From NCBI GenBank assembly GCA_016281495.1, contig JAEEIU010000055.1:17957-81956 (forward strand): a DNA stretch of 64,000 nucleotides, written 5' to 3'. The notes beneath the pieces were generated by a model, which saw nothing but the letters and a program-made list of their open reading frames with translations, was not told the DNA's origin and ran no database searches. The DNA comes from Treponema sp. Its GTDB lineage: Bacteria > Spirochaetota > Spirochaetia > Treponematales > Treponemataceae. The translations under genes were made by a program, and so were the position numbers. Positions 44,506-52,745 of this stretch are shown one piece after another (within the stretch, counting starts at the first letter, position 1; each line of letters opens with the position of its first letter).

Positions 44506-45627
44506 TCATGGTAATGACGACAGGACTTTTACGATACGGGCCGCATCCTTTTGTCCAAGCCTGGGATAAAGTGGAAACAGGGCACAGCGCAGCAACAGGG
44601 AATTGGCACAAATGCATTCAGATGCAAGAGTTTCCTGCCTTAACGCGATTATTGAATTCTCGTATGCCTGACGGACCTCTATTCCTTTTTTCTGGGCATA
44701 TGCCTTTACATCCTTGAATCCCGAATTCAGCACAAGCGGGAATGAATATACCGTTGACCCATTTTCAGGGGCACGTATGTATGTCTTATGTCTTCCCGAC
44801 ATAGTTGAGCGTGAATACAAAGCGAAAAGCTCACGGCGGGTATTCTCGTTTCTTGCAAATTCCTTGATTTCAACAAATGCAAGGGCAGCATTCATATCCG
44901 GCATAATGTCTGTTGAAGGAGCCTCATCAGCTATCTTTTTCAGGACAGACCAGTCACGGCGGTTTGCGGCAAAAATCACTGCTCCGCCACCTGCTGTAAT
45001 GACATCACGGTCTTCCATTCCCCAAAGGGCATATGTTCCGTACATACCGGCTCTCTTAGCCTTTATATTGGCATTTTCAGCACTTTGACCTGAGCCTTCA
45101 CCTTCTGAAGCGTTCTGCTCCACCGGTTTCTGTTCCGCGGCCTCCGCTCCTTCCTCGGGATAATATGACAGGGCCGACTGAGAAATGTCCTCAATTATTG
45201 GTATTCCAAGGGCAAGATAATCCTGAATATCCGGAAGTATGCCCATTGACTCTGCAAGAATCAAAAGACGTCCGCCCTTTTTAATTCCCTCCTCAACATA
45301 TTTGACGGGAACCAGGCCGTTTTCTTCCTGAACATCAAGTACAATCGGCTTGTATCCGAGTTTCTCAACTGTCTGAATCTGCCATGCCGGGGCAAGAGCC
45401 GAAAGAAGTATCCCTGAATCCTTTTCCAGGGCAATGGCATTAACGGCATATTCAAGTGCTATGGCCGGACTACGTACTGCAACGGCACCATCACATTTTG
45501 TATATTCCTTTACGGTCTGGATGAGCTTTGCGTTCATCTCTCCTGGGCCGATTTTTTCATCCACCATGCAGGTGAGGACTGCCTCCATCTCTTTTCTTCT
45601 GATGGTGGAACTGTATGTCTGTATCAT
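44506..45627 (-). CDS. DegT/DnrJ/EryC1-fold protein lacking the PLP lysine
   Basis: A 373-residue protein with the type I fold of DegT aminotransferases: LIQTVKEYTKCDGAVAVRSP for the Kxxxx-GxxSG site, PIIEDISQSAL for the PLP-contacting D/Q pair, and a GGGA loop. The PLP lysine, expected in an SFxxxKxLxxGEGG motif, is not there: the sequence reads ALWGMEDRDVITAGGGAVIF, with Arg at or near the site. A Glu/Ala/Gln insert (about residues 175-210) interrupts the core. A catalytic sugar aminotransferase is therefore unlikely. It lies 2 nt downstream of cheW. Confidence 0.72.
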   Translation of the reverse strand: MIQTYSSTIRRKEMEAVLTCMVDEKIGPGEMNAKLIQTVKEYTKCDGAVAVRSPAIALEYAVNAIALEKDSGILLSALAPAWQIQTVEKLGYKPIVLDVQEENGLVPVKYVEEGIKKGGRLLILAESMGILPDIQDYLALGIPIIEDISQSALSYYPEEGAEAAEQKPVEQNASEGEGSGQSAENANIKAKRAGMYGTYALWGMEDRDVITAGGGAVIFAANRRDWSVLKKIADEAPSTDIMPDMNAALAFVEIKEFARNENTRRELFALYSRSTMSGRHKTYIRAPENGSTVYSFPLVLNSGFKDVKAYAQKKGIEVRQAYENSIIALRQETLASECICANSLLLRCALFPLYPRLGQKDAARIVKVLSSLP

Positions 45628-45629
45628 CT

Positions 45630-46121
45630 TTATGCGTCCGGTTCCAGAATTTTCTGAAGTTCGTTGGCGCTGAACATCTTGCGTGTGTTAAGGATGATGA
45701 GGTATGAGCTGTCCTGCCTGATTACACCATCGATGTATTCAGTACCGATACCGCTGAGCATCTGTGGCGGAGGCTTGATCTCTCCCTTTTCCACTGAGAC
45801 AACACGGTTGATGCGGTCAATGATGATGCCGATCTTGTTGCCCTCAATATCAAGAATTATGAAACCACCCTCGTCCTCATCGTAGTTTTCATCTGAATTG
45901 TCCACAACCAGCTTCTGCAGATGGAAACGCTTATGCAGGTTGATGATAGGAATGATTTCTCCACGGAGGTTGATGATTCCTTCCACATAGTACGGAGCAT
46001 TTGGTATTGGACGTACGGATTGAACCTTTACAATCTCCTTTACATCCATAATGTCAACACCATAAAGCTCGTCTCCCAACTGGAACGTAACCAGCTGAAA
46101 TGAAGTATTGTCTTCGGCCAT
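45630..46121 (-). CDS. cheW: Chemotaxis coupling protein CheW
   Basis: CheW links chemoreceptors to the CheA kinase. The 163-residue product has the twin SH3-like subdomains with the typical FQLGDELYGVDIMDVKEIVK, IPNAPYYVEGIINLRGEIIP (receptor-contact region), IGIIIDRINRVVSVEKGEI and IDGVIRQDSSYLIILNTRKM. There is a short acidic insert (NSDENYDEDEGG). No other chemotaxis genes are adjacent. AGGAG lies about 9 nt upstream. Confidence 0.95.
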   Translation of the reverse strand: MAEDNTSFQLVTFQLGDELYGVDIMDVKEIVKVQSVRPIPNAPYYVEGIINLRGEIIPIINLHKRFHLQKLVVDNSDENYDEDEGGFIILDIEGNKIGIIIDRINRVVSVEKGEIKPPPQMLSGIGTEYIDGVIRQDSSYLIILNTRKMFSANELQKILEPDA

Positions 46122-46171
46122 GCCTAACTCCTTTCATACATTGTACATCTATTTTACACCATGAATCAAAT

Positions 46172-46930
46172 CTAGTCCACTATAAAAATTGAAAGAACTT
46201 GAACTTTTCCTATTCCAAGCTCCTTGAGGTGAAGCGCACATTCTTCAACCGTTACCCCCGTGGTTATGACGTCGTCTATCACAACGGCCGTCCTTTCCCC
46301 TGCCCCCGTCTTTTTAACCGTTTCCACGGCATCCTCCGCTGCCTTATAGGAGGTATTGTTGCCTTCCATCCTCTGCCTGCGGTTCTTTTCCTTTTGCTGG
46401 GTTACAGAAAGCCTTTTTAAAAGGGGCATCACAGGATACCCATAATCCTTCCTCAGGAACGACGCAAGCTCCATCATCTGGTCCCAGCCTTCCCTGCGAA
46501 TTTTACCCGGACGTGGTGGAACAGGCACTATAAATGCATTCTCCGGCATAAGGTTCATGCTCTTTAATGCACTTGCGAACAAGGAGGCAAACAATGAGCT
46601 TAAGGCCCTCCTTCCATGAAGCTTCCATTCCGAAAGCAGCTTTTTCCGCCACAGCCTGTATGAATACAGAGGGAAAACATTATCCGGCGTTTTTATTACA
46701 GGCCTTGTCCTGCATACAGTGCAGATTCCGCTTTCCGACAGCAGGACCTTTCCGCAACGGCTGCAACGACAGCTTCCAGGCGGCACATAATTCAGCATGT
46801 GGTCCTTGATGCAGCTTTTGCACAGAGGCATGTCAAACGTTTCTTTCCCACAGCACAGGCATTTTTCCCGTCCAACTGCAAAAGTAAGAGCTATCCGAAA
46901 ACCTTTCCGCAATAATCCCTTTTTCTCCAT
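46172..46930 (-). CDS. ComF-family phosphoribosyltransferase-like protein
   Basis: A 252-residue protein with an N-terminal zinc-binding module of four CxxC pairs (CLCCGKE, CKSCIKD, CSRCGKV, CTVCRTR) and a C-terminal type I phosphoribosyltransferase domain with the PRPP loop TAVVIDDVITTGVTVEECAL. ComF proteins take part in DNA uptake in competent bacteria; GntX-like members are common in non-competent ones, so this call does not imply competence. The ATG at 46930 has GGGG six bases upstream. Confidence 0.85.
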   Translation of the reverse strand: MEKKGLLRKGFRIALTFAVGREKCLCCGKETFDMPLCKSCIKDHMLNYVPPGSCRCSRCGKVLLSESGICTVCRTRPVIKTPDNVFPLYSYRLWRKKLLSEWKLHGRRALSSLFASLFASALKSMNLMPENAFIVPVPPRPGKIRREGWDQMMELASFLRKDYGYPVMPLLKRLSVTQQKEKNRRQRMEGNNTSYKAAEDAVETVKKTGAGERTAVVIDDVITTGVTVEECALHLKELGIGKVQVLSIFIVD

Positions 46931-47000
46931 AATTGACCCCACACTGTATATATGGCATCAAAACTGTCGTTTTAAACAATTTTTTGAAAAAAAAGTGATA

Positions 47001-49577
47001 TTATTTTCCTGAAAGCTGTTTTTTCCACCTTGTAATGGCTTCAAGAGCATTAAGGGGAGTCATGTTGTCGGTATCAGAGGAAAGGATCTCATCCAGAACC
47101 ATCTCTTCCTCACTGAAAAGCGCTCCGGTCAACGAAGCCTGACTTTTTGTCTCAGTCTGTGGAATCACGGGATGATCGTCCGCCTCAGACTGTATGTGCT
47201 CAAGGATAGATTTTGCCCGATCTATTACAGAACGTGGAACACCTGCCATCGAGGCAACATGAATTCCGTAACTGTTTTCCGCAGACCCCGGCACAACCTT
47301 CCTCAGGAAAACCACGGAACTTCCGCTTTCCTGAATGGCCATGCACAGCTTTGTCAACGCAGGATGCTCCATTCTTGTAAGCTCGTGATAGTGCGTTGCA
47401 AAAAGAGTCTTGCACTTTATCTCGTTCAAAAGATGCTCGCTCACAGCCCATGCAATGGAAAGTCCGTCCTCCGTACTGGTTCCACGACCAACCTCATCCA
47501 TAATGACAAGAGAATCAGAAGTTGCAGTCCTAAGAATACGTGCCGTCTCCGTCATTTCGACAAGGAAGGTTGACTCACCACGGGCAAGATTGTCGGATGC
47601 TCCCACACGGCAGAAAATCCTGTCCGTAACGCCAAGACGTGCGCTTTCACAGGGAACAAAGCTGCCTGTCTGAGCTAGAAGTGCAATAAGTGCATTTTGC
47701 CTCAGGAAGGTACTTTTACCCGCCATGTTCGGGCCTGTTATCAGGGCAAAAAATGCACTGTCCTCTTTGGCACACAGGTTCAAATCATTGGGAACGAATT
47801 CTCCCGAGGGAAGATGCTTTTCCACCACAGGATGACGTCCGTTTTTAATTTCCATGACACTTTCCGCACAGAATTCAGGCCTGGTCCACCTGTACAGAAT
47901 CGCAGCCTGGGCAAAGCTTGAGCATACGTCGGCATAGGCTATCTCCCTTGAAACCAGCTGGAGATACGGAACAAACTGCTTGAGGTAATTCCTTAATTCA
48001 ACAAAAAGGTCACGTTCCAGTTCCAGAACCTTGGTCTCAGATTCATTCAGGCTTTCTTCAAGTTCCCTTAAACGAGCCGTTGTATATCTGTCAGCATTCA
48101 CAAGGGCCTTGCGCAGGATGAAGTGTTCAGGAACCCTCTCTGTCTTTCCGCGGGTCACCTCGATGAAATACCCCATGTTGCCGCTGTTCTTGATGCGCAG
48201 ATTGGCAATTCCCGTCTTTTCCCTTTCTTCCTCAAGATATGAGTCAAGAATCTGATTGAAGTTGGACTGAATGTTGCGCCACTTGTCCAGTTCCTCTGAC
48301 CACCCCTCGCGTATTATGCGTCCGTCGGTCAATGATGTGGAAGGATCATCCAGAATGGCTTTCCCAATCGTGTCGATTATCTTGAGCGCGTCCTCTGTCC
48401 CTGATGCGGAAAAATTGAACTGTCCGAGGATTTCCTGTGCCTTAAGCCAGAGCAGAAGGCTGTTCTTTAGTGCCAGCAGGTCCTTTGCGTGGGCCCTGTC
48501 CATGGCAATGCGTCCTGCAAGCCTCTCTATGTCAAGGATGCCGTCAAGAGTCTCCCGTACACGATGATGCAGGGTCCTGTCATCCACAAAAAGCTGTACA
48601 TGATCCTCACGTGACCTGATTGCATCTGCATCCGTCAGGGGGAACATGAGCCACTCGCGGATAAGGCGGCTACCCATTGCAGTGCGAGTATGGTCAACAC
48701 ATTCAATAAGCGAGTACTCGGCACCACCATCCCTCAGGTTGGAAATGATCTCCAGATTACGTCTTGAAGAATCATCCATCATCAGGTACTGGCTGTCATG
48801 ATACACCGAGATTCCTGATACATGAGGGGAAACTGTATTGGTTGTCTTTTCAAGATAGTCAAGCAAAAAACCGGCGGGAGGAACTTCCGGAGAATCTTCT
48901 GTAAGCGAAAATGAACGCAGGTTCACGGTCTGGAACTGCTTTACAAGACGCTGATAGCAGGTGTCAGAGTTAAAATTCCAGTCGGGGTACCAGGATACGG
49001 ACATGATGCTGTCACGCTCAAGGATCATCCTGACACCCTGGTTTGACTTGAGTGAATCTGGCAGGATCAATTCCTTTGGGTTACACCTTCCCAACTCTTT
49101 TCCGAAATTCTCCGCAAGTGTGGAAGAAGAAAAACTTGTCGCCCTGAATTCTCCTGTGGTTACATCGATGTAGGCAAAACCGCATTTATTTCCGGTAATA
49201 AAAAGTGAGGCAAGAAAGTTATTCATGCCTCCGTCAAGATACTCGCTTTCCGTTGCAGTTCCCGGCGTTATTATTTCAATTACCTTCCGCTCAGTAAGTC
49301 CCTTTCCGTGGGCGATTTCCCCAATCTGTTCCGCTACGGCAATTTTTTTACCAAGACGCAAAAGGCGCGCAATATAAACTTTGGAAGTATGATGGGGAAT
49401 ACCGCACATGTGATGGTCAGCGCGGTGTGTAAGCGTAAGGTTCAGGAGTCTGGAAACTTCATCAGCATCAGAATCAAACATTTCATAAAAATCACCAAGC
49501 CTAAAGAACAGCACCTCATTCGGATGCTGTGCCTTCAGGCTCTGATACTGTGAAAAGAGAGGTGTTTCTTCAGCCAT
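47001..49577 (-). CDS. mutS: DNA mismatch repair protein MutS
   Basis: MutS recognises mismatches and recruits MutL. The 858-residue product has the mismatch-reading Phe-x-Glu in LGDFYEMFDSDA (residues about 27-38), connector and lever domains, the Walker A GPNMAGKSTFLRQ, the ST-motif GRGTSTEDG, Walker B LVIMDEVG and the helix-turn-helix end. The length is normal (about 855). The C-terminal tail keeps the tetramerisation-type region (LNALEAITRWKKQLSG). It starts 5 nt after skp, so the two are co-transcribed. Confidence 0.97.
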   Translation of the reverse strand: MAEETPLFSQYQSLKAQHPNEVLFFRLGDFYEMFDSDADEVSRLLNLTLTHRADHHMCGIPHHTSKVYIARLLRLGKKIAVAEQIGEIAHGKGLTERKVIEIITPGTATESEYLDGGMNNFLASLFITGNKCGFAYIDVTTGEFRATSFSSSTLAENFGKELGRCNPKELILPDSLKSNQGVRMILERDSIMSVSWYPDWNFNSDTCYQRLVKQFQTVNLRSFSLTEDSPEVPPAGFLLDYLEKTTNTVSPHVSGISVYHDSQYLMMDDSSRRNLEIISNLRDGGAEYSLIECVDHTRTAMGSRLIREWLMFPLTDADAIRSREDHVQLFVDDRTLHHRVRETLDGILDIERLAGRIAMDRAHAKDLLALKNSLLLWLKAQEILGQFNFSASGTEDALKIIDTIGKAILDDPSTSLTDGRIIREGWSEELDKWRNIQSNFNQILDSYLEEEREKTGIANLRIKNSGNMGYFIEVTRGKTERVPEHFILRKALVNADRYTTARLRELEESLNESETKVLELERDLFVELRNYLKQFVPYLQLVSREIAYADVCSSFAQAAILYRWTRPEFCAESVMEIKNGRHPVVEKHLPSGEFVPNDLNLCAKEDSAFFALITGPNMAGKSTFLRQNALIALLAQTGSFVPCESARLGVTDRIFCRVGASDNLARGESTFLVEMTETARILRTATSDSLVIMDEVGRGTSTEDGLSIAWAVSEHLLNEIKCKTLFATHYHELTRMEHPALTKLCMAIQESGSSVVFLRKVVPGSAENSYGIHVASMAGVPRSVIDRAKSILEHIQSEADDHPVIPQTETKSQASLTGALFSEEEMVLDEILSSDTDNMTPLNALEAITRWKKQLSGK

Positions 49578-49582
49578 AGAGC

Positions 49583-50119
49583 TTATCTAAGCCTTAAGCC
49601 CAATGCCTTTATCACGTCGTCTGTTATGTCTACTGAAGAGCTGTACCACAGGATTGAGTTGTTGTTCTGCAAGCTCAATACCATGCTGTATCCGTCATTT
49701 TCCGCAGTCTGCTTGATGATTGAATAAAGCCTCTTGTAGAATGCATCGTTATCCTGCAGTTCCTGCTTCATTGTCTGAAGCTCCTGGTTCTTTGTGCGGG
49801 TATATTCTGTAAGGTAAGAAGTCTTTTGATCAATCTGGCTCTGAATCTTCTTTGCATTTGCAGTGTCGCCGTTTGCAAGGAATTCAAGTTTCTGGTTGTT
49901 CAGGGCCTGAATCTCCTTTGTTGATTTATCAATCTCTGCCTGGAATTCCTCGCGCTTCTGCTCATAGTTGCGGACAGGAGCTGAGTTCCTGAAGAAAGCC
50001 TGATACACACGGGCTGTGTCTACTACTGCAAATTTTGTAATCTGTTGTGCAAAGACTGAACATGTACCGAGTACAGCCAAAGCAACTAAAATACCGAGTT
50101 TTTTTCCTGATAATTTCAT
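49583..50119 (-). CDS. skp: Periplasmic chaperone Skp (OmpH)
   Basis: Skp binds outer-membrane proteins in the periplasm. The 178-residue product has a signal peptide (KKLGILVALAVLGTCSVFAQ), the beta-strand start TKFAVVDTARVYQAF and long charged helices (YEQKREEFQAEIDKST) of the jellyfish-shaped trimer, then a C-terminal strand region. It is downstream of bamA, the classical order. The leader between bamA and skp contains a weak -10 only. Confidence 0.9.
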   Translation of the reverse strand: MKLSGKKLGILVALAVLGTCSVFAQQITKFAVVDTARVYQAFFRNSAPVRNYEQKREEFQAEIDKSTKEIQALNNQKLEFLANGDTANAKKIQSQIDQKTSYLTEYTRTKNQELQTMKQELQDNDAFYKRLYSIIKQTAENDGYSMVLSLQNNNSILWYSSSVDITDDVIKALGLRLR

Positions 50120-50245
50120 TCTATCACCTCATCATGATGCCTTACGGATTCAAAACCCAAAGGCTGTATAATCAATCGGAACACCCGAAAACATTCATTC
50201 AGGCATTCCAAAAATAAAAACCATATATTCGCCCAACGTTACAAA

Positions 50246-52729
50246 TTAGTGGTTTGCAACATTGAATGAAAGAACCCAATGCCAGCTCTTGAACCAGGTG
50301 GTTGGATTTCCCCTTTCGTCTTCCCAGACAATGCCCTGTCCGTTCTTGACCTGGAAATTGTTTACAAACAAAAGCCTGAGCGGGAACTGCTGGATGCAGA
50401 AACGGATGCTTGGTCCATAGCTGAAGTACCAGTCGTTGCCGTTTGCAAAGTCTGTGAATATCTGTGACGGACTTGACTTGATCATCGAGGCATCGAAGAA
50501 GAAGTCTGTGGCAAGAATACCAGGAACGATCGGTATGCGAAGCTCCAAAGTGTTGTTCCACAATGCACGGCCAAATCCGCTGGTATCGCTTGTGATGTTC
50601 CATCCGCGTCCATTGAACATACCGTCTATATAAAGCTGGTTAGACTGCTTGATTGTAGAGTCACCAATCGGGAACTGCAAAGAAAGCCCTGTATATGCCA
50701 TGAGAACAAGCTTGAGGCTCCATGATTCTGAGAACGGCTTGTCCAAAAGCGTAAAGTATTTTTCTGCTTTGGTATCGCTCCTAAGGTAGAACTCGGTTTC
50801 ACCCCAGTCAGGAGAGAAAAGTCCCTTAGGCAAAAGACCGTACCAAGTGAACCTCTGGCTTGCGAACCATCCGTCCGTCGCATCGTAGCTTATGTTGCGT
50901 CCATCTGCGGATAGTGAGGCATAAAGGGAGTTTCTTGGCTCCCAGTTGTTGTTGAAGTTGCTTATGTTTGAATCGTACGGAATGTAAAGCGAATTATCAT
51001 AAATGTTGTTGATAAGAGAACCAGAGATACCTCCGGTTGCGGTAATGATTGCAAAGTTCGGGGTCCATCTTCGTCCCAGAGAAGCGGACAGGTTGAACTC
51101 ATGCTGCTGGTATTCCATGTAATAGCCGGCAGGAGAAACCGTACCGTCAACACCTACATGGTTTCTTGGCGTATTCTTTGTTGAATGAGCGTAACTCAAA
51201 GAAATGCTGTTTGAGATTGGAAGTCCAAAAAGCCAGTTCTGGCCATAACCAAATGACAGAGACTGTTCTGTTGTTGAAAGCTGAACTCCCGCAGAAATTG
51301 ACTGTCCCGTTCCAAGGAAGTTTGAATCCTGAATCTTTGCAAACAAAGCTACAGGGAAATCGCCCGTATTGGCAACACCACTGAATGTCAAACCGAAGTC
51401 CAGTGAAGTCGTGCTCTGTTCCTCAAGATTGAAAACGATGTCAACCAGGTTTTCCTCAGAGCCTGGCGTAATGTCCGGATATATCTGTGTCGTAAAATAC
51501 TGAAGGTTATAGAGGTTCCTCATTCCGTTCATCAGCTTGGAGTATGAGAAAATGTCTCCTGTTTCCATAGGAATCTCACGCCTGATTACCTCATCCTTTG
51601 TCTTGGTGTTTCCCTTGATTATGATGTTCTCGATGTGGCTGCGCTCGTTCTCCTGAATGTAAATCGTATAGCCGATTGTCTTGTCGTCCGCATTCTTCTG
51701 AATCTGGGACTGGAATCCGTTTGATGTATAGCCGCTCTCGTAATATCGGCTCTGGACGGCCATCAGTGTTTCCTGATAGCGGGTCTCATTGTATACGTCA
51801 CCGGGCTTTTGCTTGACCAATTGCTGAAGTTCTTCCTCGGAAAATACATTGTTTCCTACAAAACTGACTCCTGCAAAATTATATCTTGAACCTTCCTGTA
51901 TATTGAACTGGATTGTAAGCTCACGGCGGTTCTTTTCTTCGTTAAACTCTGCATCAACAGTATAGTTCAGGACCTTGGCATCAACATAACCGCGGTCCTT
52001 GTAGTATGCGGTGATTGCCTTGACATCCTGCTCAAGCATGGCCTCCTGGAAAGATCCCTTCTGGAAAAGGCCTACTTCCTTAAGTGAGATTTTTCCACGC
52101 AGGGTTCCGGAACTGACCGTTGTGTTTCCGTTAAAGAGGATTTTTGACACGACGGTTTTCTGCCCCTCATCAAGTATGAATGTGACAATATAGCCATCAT
52201 CAGTCTGCTCGGCTGTAGAAGAAACCTTGATTTCTGTATATCCCTTTCCTATATAGAGGTCACGCAATGCCCTTTCATCTGCAAGCCTGGTGTTATCGCT
52301 GTAGATTGATTTTTCCGCACATGTTACGGTGTCCTTAAGCTCAGTAAGCCGTACCTGATGATAACCGGTAAAACGGAGCTTTGAAATCACAGGGAATTCC
52401 TTTACAACAAGGACAACATTTATGGACGAACAGGTCCTGTAATCCCCTCCAACCGGATTAACCCTGATATCAAGCAAGTCCTCAAAATAATCAAGGGCAA
52501 AAGTACGGTTTAAAAGTTCCTCATAGACATCATCAGAAAACCTTTTTCCAATAAAAGTGGCTGTAACGCCATCCAGATCCGATTCCTTGGTATTTACAAG
52601 ACCGTCAAAAGTAACTGACTGTATGGGCTTTCCGTAATACCACCCGTCTGGGGCAGAAGACTGAGAGAAACCCATGACCGCCGCAGAAACCAGCAGCAGA
52701 ATAGTAAACACCGATTGCTTTACACGCAT
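50246..52729 (-). CDS. bamA: BamA, outer-membrane protein insertase
   Basis: BamA inserts beta-barrel proteins into the outer membrane. The 827-residue product has a signal peptide (MRVKQSVFTILLLVSAAVMG, cleavage near GFS), five POTRA domains (about 25-430; for example GKPIQSVTFDGLV, ISKLRFTGY, VVSKILFNGN), and a C-terminal barrel (about 450-827). The ATG at 52729 is chosen by the signal peptide and GAGG nine nt upstream; an ORF start at 52858 lies in tamB. The last residues are WVLSFNVANH, so the usual terminal aromatic is absent. This corresponds to T. pallidum Tp92. Confidence 0.93.
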   Translation of the reverse strand: MRVKQSVFTILLLVSAAVMGFSQSSAPDGWYYGKPIQSVTFDGLVNTKESDLDGVTATFIGKRFSDDVYEELLNRTFALDYFEDLLDIRVNPVGGDYRTCSSINVVLVVKEFPVISKLRFTGYHQVRLTELKDTVTCAEKSIYSDNTRLADERALRDLYIGKGYTEIKVSSTAEQTDDGYIVTFILDEGQKTVVSKILFNGNTTVSSGTLRGKISLKEVGLFQKGSFQEAMLEQDVKAITAYYKDRGYVDAKVLNYTVDAEFNEEKNRRELTIQFNIQEGSRYNFAGVSFVGNNVFSEEELQQLVKQKPGDVYNETRYQETLMAVQSRYYESGYTSNGFQSQIQKNADDKTIGYTIYIQENERSHIENIIIKGNTKTKDEVIRREIPMETGDIFSYSKLMNGMRNLYNLQYFTTQIYPDITPGSEENLVDIVFNLEEQSTTSLDFGLTFSGVANTGDFPVALFAKIQDSNFLGTGQSISAGVQLSTTEQSLSFGYGQNWLFGLPISNSISLSYAHSTKNTPRNHVGVDGTVSPAGYYMEYQQHEFNLSASLGRRWTPNFAIITATGGISGSLINNIYDNSLYIPYDSNISNFNNNWEPRNSLYASLSADGRNISYDATDGWFASQRFTWYGLLPKGLFSPDWGETEFYLRSDTKAEKYFTLLDKPFSESWSLKLVLMAYTGLSLQFPIGDSTIKQSNQLYIDGMFNGRGWNITSDTSGFGRALWNNTLELRIPIVPGILATDFFFDASMIKSSPSQIFTDFANGNDWYFSYGPSIRFCIQQFPLRLLFVNNFQVKNGQGIVWEDERGNPTTWFKSWHWVLSFNVANH

Positions 52730-52745
52730 ATAAAATCCTCTGTTT

